Shown here piece after piece: positions 60,764-64,000 of a stretch of 64,000 nt of DNA. Both the position numbers and the translations under genes were made by a program. The DNA is from Heterotrichella gracilis (taxonomy: Eukaryota; Sar; Xanthophyceae; Tribonematales; Xanthonemataceae), in assembly GCA_032358255.1 (NCBI GenBank), contig JAULBX010008995.1, positions 48,367 to 112,366 of the forward strand. Reading direction: 5' to 3'. The notes below the pieces were generated by a model. It saw only the letters and a program-made list of their open reading frames with translations. It was not told the origin of the DNA and did not search any database. Position 1 is the first letter of the stretch, and the number at the start of each line of letters is the position of its first letter.

Positions 60764-62596
60764 ATGGCAAATGATAATTACGTAGGAGATAATAAATGGA
60801 TCCCAACAGAAGATGCAAATGCAGATTCTCAAAAACTGATCTGGTCGACGAAAATTGTTAATGACTTAGTAGTTGCCCTAGATAAAGGTTATAGACCACA
60901 AGTGAGTCTTCCATTTTATGAAGGTAAGCAATTTTTAAGAAAAGGTAATATTGTATTTGAATATACTGACGCAGAAATCGCAGAATTAGCAAAGTGTGCA
61001 AATGATATTGTATATTTTGCCGAAACATACGCTGTAGTAATGACCGATAACGGTGTTCAAAAGGTAAAACTGAGAGAATATCAAAAGGACTTATTAAGAG
61101 ACTTTCAAAATAATAGATTTAATATTGTATTGGCATCAAGACAGATGGGTAAAACCGTAACCGCCTCAATTTTTAATGCATGGTACCTTACATTTAATTA
61201 CGACAAAACTACACTATTACTTGCAAATAAATCAGAATCTACAAAAGAGATTATTGACAAAGCAAAGGTAGTTATTGAAAACTTACCATTCTTTATGAAA
61301 CCGGGAATTATCAAATATGACGTTATGAACGTTAGATCTGATAATGGTTGTCGTTTGGTTGGACAGTCAACAACTGCAAAATCTGGTATTGGTTTTACGA
61401 TTCATAATTTATACTTAGATGAGTTTGCTCACGTTCACCCAACTATCGTGGATTCATTTTATGAAAACGTTTATCCTACACTTTCTGCATCGAAGATTTC
61501 GAGAATCAATATTACATCTACGCCAAATGGATTTAATAAATTCTATGAAATTTTTGCGGATGCTGAACAAGGAAAAAACGAATATAAAGCAACCCGAATA
61601 GATTGGTGGCAACATCCAGATCGAGATGATGCATGGTACCAAAGAGAACTTGGAAACATAGGATCTGAGGATGCATTTAATAGGCAATATGGAAATGAAT
61701 TTACAAGTTCATCAAGTTTATTGCTGAGTCCAGGTACAATGAAAAGTATTAGAAAAAATGCAAAGAAATTTGTTTGGCATGATCTTGAAGATTTTGAAAA
61801 TATTCATATAGATACTGAAGGATTTTTAGGATTTGATCCAGACTTTGATGTTGAAGCCGCTGCAGAATCCGACAGATATTACTTATTTTCAGTAGATATC
61901 GCCGAAGGAAATGGTGGAGATTACTCAGTGATTAATATATTTGAAGTCGAACCAATGGAAGATAAACATATTGAGAATTATATTACACCAGGTGCAATGT
62001 ACGATTTCTTTATGATTAATCAAGTTGCAGTTTTTAGAAGCAATGAACACCCAATTGAAGATTTTGCAAAAATATTATATACTTTAGCAATTGATGTTTT
62101 TAACTCAGAAAACGTTAAAATGGTTATTGAATTTAATACTTACGGAAGTATTTTGTTACAATATCTTTCAACAGTTTTTCCAGGTAGAAATGATTTTGAG
62201 GACGAAATGGTACTAAGATTTAAACATAGACATGATTCAAAAGTTCCAAAAGCCGGACTTAGATTAAAGTCAGATAATAAGTCAATTTTTTGTCAAAACT
62301 TTAAAAAATTGATCGAAACAAACAGGATTAAAATAAATGATATAACGACAGTTCAAGAAGCCAGTCTTTTTGGTACTGTTAAGAATGGAAGTTACGCAGC
62401 TCAAATGGGAAAAGATGATACTATCATGACTTGCATTACTGCAACTGAATTTTTTGGAACAACAGATTACGCCGATTATGTCGAAGAATTATTGGATGTT
62501 ATTGAACCGGAAAAGCATGATCTTATGGAGAAAATTCTTTATAAAGACAATGATATTCAAGGTGATATGCAATACGATATTTACGATTTATTGTAA
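60764..62596 (+). CDS. 17: Terminase large subunit gp17
   Basis: The 610-residue protein has an ATPase with Walker A, SRQMGKT (residues 125-131), and Walker B, LYLDEFAHV (Asp219/Glu220), then a nuclease domain starting FSVDIAEGNGGDYSV (near residue 376) with a later acidic strand, MVIEFNTYG. This is the T4 gp17 layout, the packaging motor and headful nuclease. Confidence 0.95.
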   Translation: MANDNYVGDNKWIPTEDANADSQKLIWSTKIVNDLVVALDKGYRPQVSLPFYEGKQFLRKGNIVFEYTDAEIAELAKCANDIVYFAETYAVVMTDNGVQKVKLREYQKDLLRDFQNNRFNIVLASRQMGKTVTASIFNAWYLTFNYDKTTLLLANKSESTKEIIDKAKVVIENLPFFMKPGIIKYDVMNVRSDNGCRLVGQSTTAKSGIGFTIHNLYLDEFAHVHPTIVDSFYENVYPTLSASKISRINITSTPNGFNKFYEIFADAEQGKNEYKATRIDWWQHPDRDDAWYQRELGNIGSEDAFNRQYGNEFTSSSSLLLSPGTMKSIRKNAKKFVWHDLEDFENIHIDTEGFLGFDPDFDVEAAAESDRYYLFSVDIAEGNGGDYSVINIFEVEPMEDKHIENYITPGAMYDFFMINQVAVFRSNEHPIEDFAKILYTLAIDVFNSENVKMVIEFNTYGSILLQYLSTVFPGRNDFEDEMVLRFKHRHDSKVPKAGLRLKSDNKSIFCQNFKKLIETNRIKINDITTVQEASLFGTVKNGSYAAQMGKDDTIMTCITATEFFGTTDYADYVEELLDVIEPEKHDLMEKILYKDNDIQGDMQYDIYDLL

Positions 62597-62614
62597 TCTC
62601 CATCTAAAAAAAGG

Positions 62615-62623
62615 ATATATAAT
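62615..62623 (+). promoter_or_regulatory. GATATATAA late-promoter-like motif of tail sheath gene
   Basis: It ends 27 bases before the tail sheath ATG. Confidence 0.6.
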
Positions 62624-62649
62624 AAAAGAAAAAAAATACACTTAAAATT

Positions 62650-64000
62650 ATGGCACTAAGTCCGCAATTATTAAATTTTAAGAGCTCAGGAGTTTATAGA
62701 CTTGAGTTTGACAAATCTCAAACAGCGAACATTAACGTTGAGACTCTTAGATTAGTAGTAGGTCACTCTAGAAAAGGACCTTACAACACTCCAGTTTTAA
62801 TTGATTCACAAGAAACATTCGATAATGTTTTTGGTTCAATTGATAAAGGATTAGAAAAAAAGGGAATGTTTTTCCACAGATCATGTATCGAAGCTCTTTC
62901 AAGAGGTCCGATTTTAGCATTGAACTTAGGTAAATTCGTATCAGAAGATGATTATGCAAATTTCCAAAGTTTATCAACTAACGGATCTTTAGCAGGTAAT
63001 ACGTCAACAAGCGGTTCTGCGGATTACCCAAATTTCTTTGACAATGATAAATTCATGGTTCCTTCTGATACTAACACATTAGATACTATCGGTTTAGACA
63101 ATGATAATATTTTAAATTTTGTAAACATTAAACAAGATTCTATTACAGTTATCGTAAGACAAGCTGCTTCAGTTAAAGAATTTAATTTAACTGCAAGAGA
63201 ATGGTATGGCGTTGGAAATGTTCCAGAATACTTAAATGACTTTGACAAAATGTCAGACTTTATGATTGACGTATTTGTATTCAAAGGAGAATTTGATTCT
63301 GCTTCAATGGTTAATGACCCTATTTATTCAGAGTTCTTTACCGCACAAGGATTAACAAAAACTAAATTAAATGAATTTGCAAACTTAAGACAAGTTAGTT
63401 TAATCGCGCAATATACTGGTTCTATCCTACCAGGATTTAAAGATCTTGAAGGTAGAAACTTATACATTGAATCTATCATTAATACTGAAGCTAGAAGAAC
63501 TGGTTTATTCTGTGCTGTTAATGAAGACGCAGTACTTGATGAAAATGGAACTAAAATTGATTTAGTAGGACATGTTGTAGATGAAACACAAGACTTTGAA
63601 TTGCTATCGCATATCGTAGGTCAAGAGGTTCATGTTCACCACCCAATCCAATTAACTGGAGATGAAACTATTACTGTTACCGGTTCTACATTAGAAATTG
63701 AAGATATTACTTCAGATGAAGCGCTTAAGGCAGTTGAAGGAGAAGATTCTTTATTAGCATCGGTTTCTGGAGAATATACTATCATTACAAACACTGATTG
63801 GATAGAAACTACTCCAGTAGGAGTTGGAGTACCAGTCGCATTAGGTACACTTACAATTGATTGTGATGCAAACATTAATACATCATACTCTTCTCTAACA
63901 GGAACTACAGGAGAATTAGAATTCCTACATGTTTCAAATAGTAGAGTAACACCATACATATTTGGAGATAATTATAATGGAGTAGTAACGCATACTACAG
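62650..64000 (+). CDS. 18: Tail sheath protein gp18, 3' truncated
   Basis: The frame starts at ATG 62650 (MALSPQLLNFKSSGVY) and is open to the window end, giving at least 450 residues. The N-terminal linker strand, VVGHSRKGPYNTPV loop and SRGPILALNLGK segment fit contractile sheath proteins, and it lies downstream of gp17, as gene 18 does in T4. A Thr/Glu-rich insertion (about residues 330-420) is probably a surface-exposed domain. The C-terminal domain lies beyond the window. Confidence 0.85.
   Translation, partial: MALSPQLLNFKSSGVYRLEFDKSQTANINVETLRLVVGHSRKGPYNTPVLIDSQETFDNVFGSIDKGLEKKGMFFHRSCIEALSRGPILALNLGKFVSEDDYANFQSLSTNGSLAGNTSTSGSADYPNFFDNDKFMVPSDTNTLDTIGLDNDNILNFVNIKQDSITVIVRQAASVKEFNLTAREWYGVGNVPEYLNDFDKMSDFMIDVFVFKGEFDSASMVNDPIYSEFFTAQGLTKTKLNEFANLRQVSLIAQYTGSILPGFKDLEGRNLYIESIINTEARRTGLFCAVNEDAVLDENGTKIDLVGHVVDETQDFELLSHIVGQEVHVHHPIQLTGDETITVTGSTLEIEDITSDEALKAVEGEDSLLASVSGEYTIITNTDWIETTPVGVGVPVALGTLTIDCDANINTSYSSLTGTTGELEFLHVSNSRVTPYIFGDNYNGVVTHTT

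Noticed and set aside
1-64000. tRNA genes, insertion sequences, integrase or attachment sites
   Set aside because: None could be recognised by eye; no transposase or integrase motifs occur among the proteins. A tRNA scan would be decisive.

Overview
This window is part of the genome of a large, AT-rich, T4-like myovirus (tailed phage). It carries recognisable T4 core genes for replication and recombination (32, 61, uvsY, uvsW, 43 in two pieces, 45, 44, 62-like, uvsX, 41, 46, 47, rnh), late transcription (55, 33-like), head and packaging (4, 20, prohead core, 21/22, 23, 16, 17) and tail (15-like, 18). Start codons follow A-rich leaders with almost no Shine-Dalgarno sequence. One promoter-like repeat resembles the Bacteroidota -7 element. 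Together these suggest a phage of Bacteroidota, probably Flavobacteriia; the host is inferred, not shown.

Layout: 1-4.8 kb, fibre/tail genes. 4.8-5.9 kb, a small head-type protein and a RuvC-like nuclease. 6.1-10.4 kb, gp32, primase, UvsY and UvsW. 10.4-19.2 kb, an operon of predicted internal-head proteins, including polyprotein-like products and a ligase-like and an NMN-adenylyltransferase-like enzyme. 19.3-21.8 kb, a Ro/TROVE-like (DUF2828) protein, a small packaged-type protein and a structured noncoding region of about 375 nt. 22.1-27.4 kb, an unusual metabolic block: SGNH hydrolase-like, myo-inositol-phosphate synthase, HAD phosphatase, FkbM methyltransferase, a helix-hairpin-helix DNA-modification-like protein and dUTPase. 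27.4-36.8 kb, DNA polymerase split in two, with nrdB, nrdA, an ATP-grasp ligase, a carboxyethylornithine-synthase-like dehydrogenase, two small packaged-type proteins and the clamp in between. 37-43 kb, uvsX, 41, 33-like, 47 and 46. 43-53 kb, virion genes and late sigma. 53-57 kb, one lone minus-strand gene, then 44, rnh and 62-like. 57-64 kb, a holin-like protein, neck, terminase and tail sheath (cut by the window end).

Three signals tie the window together. First, more than a dozen proteins carry a short terminal or internal peptide of the form MKxIKLFEEFvnE, which looks like the T4 capsid-targeting sequence cleaved by the gp21 protease; some tagged proteins are enzymes, suggesting a virion-packaged enzyme set. 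Second, two promoter classes separate the genes: TGAAAC-N17-TATAAT before replication and metabolism genes, and GATATATAA 18-33 bases before virion and tagged-protein genes. Third, several replication-linked proteins end in a clamp-binding-like -LF tail.

Oddities include a one-base frame break in the major capsid gene, a fused prohead protease-scaffold gene, and inositol-phosphate synthase beside nucleotide and DNA-modification-like genes.
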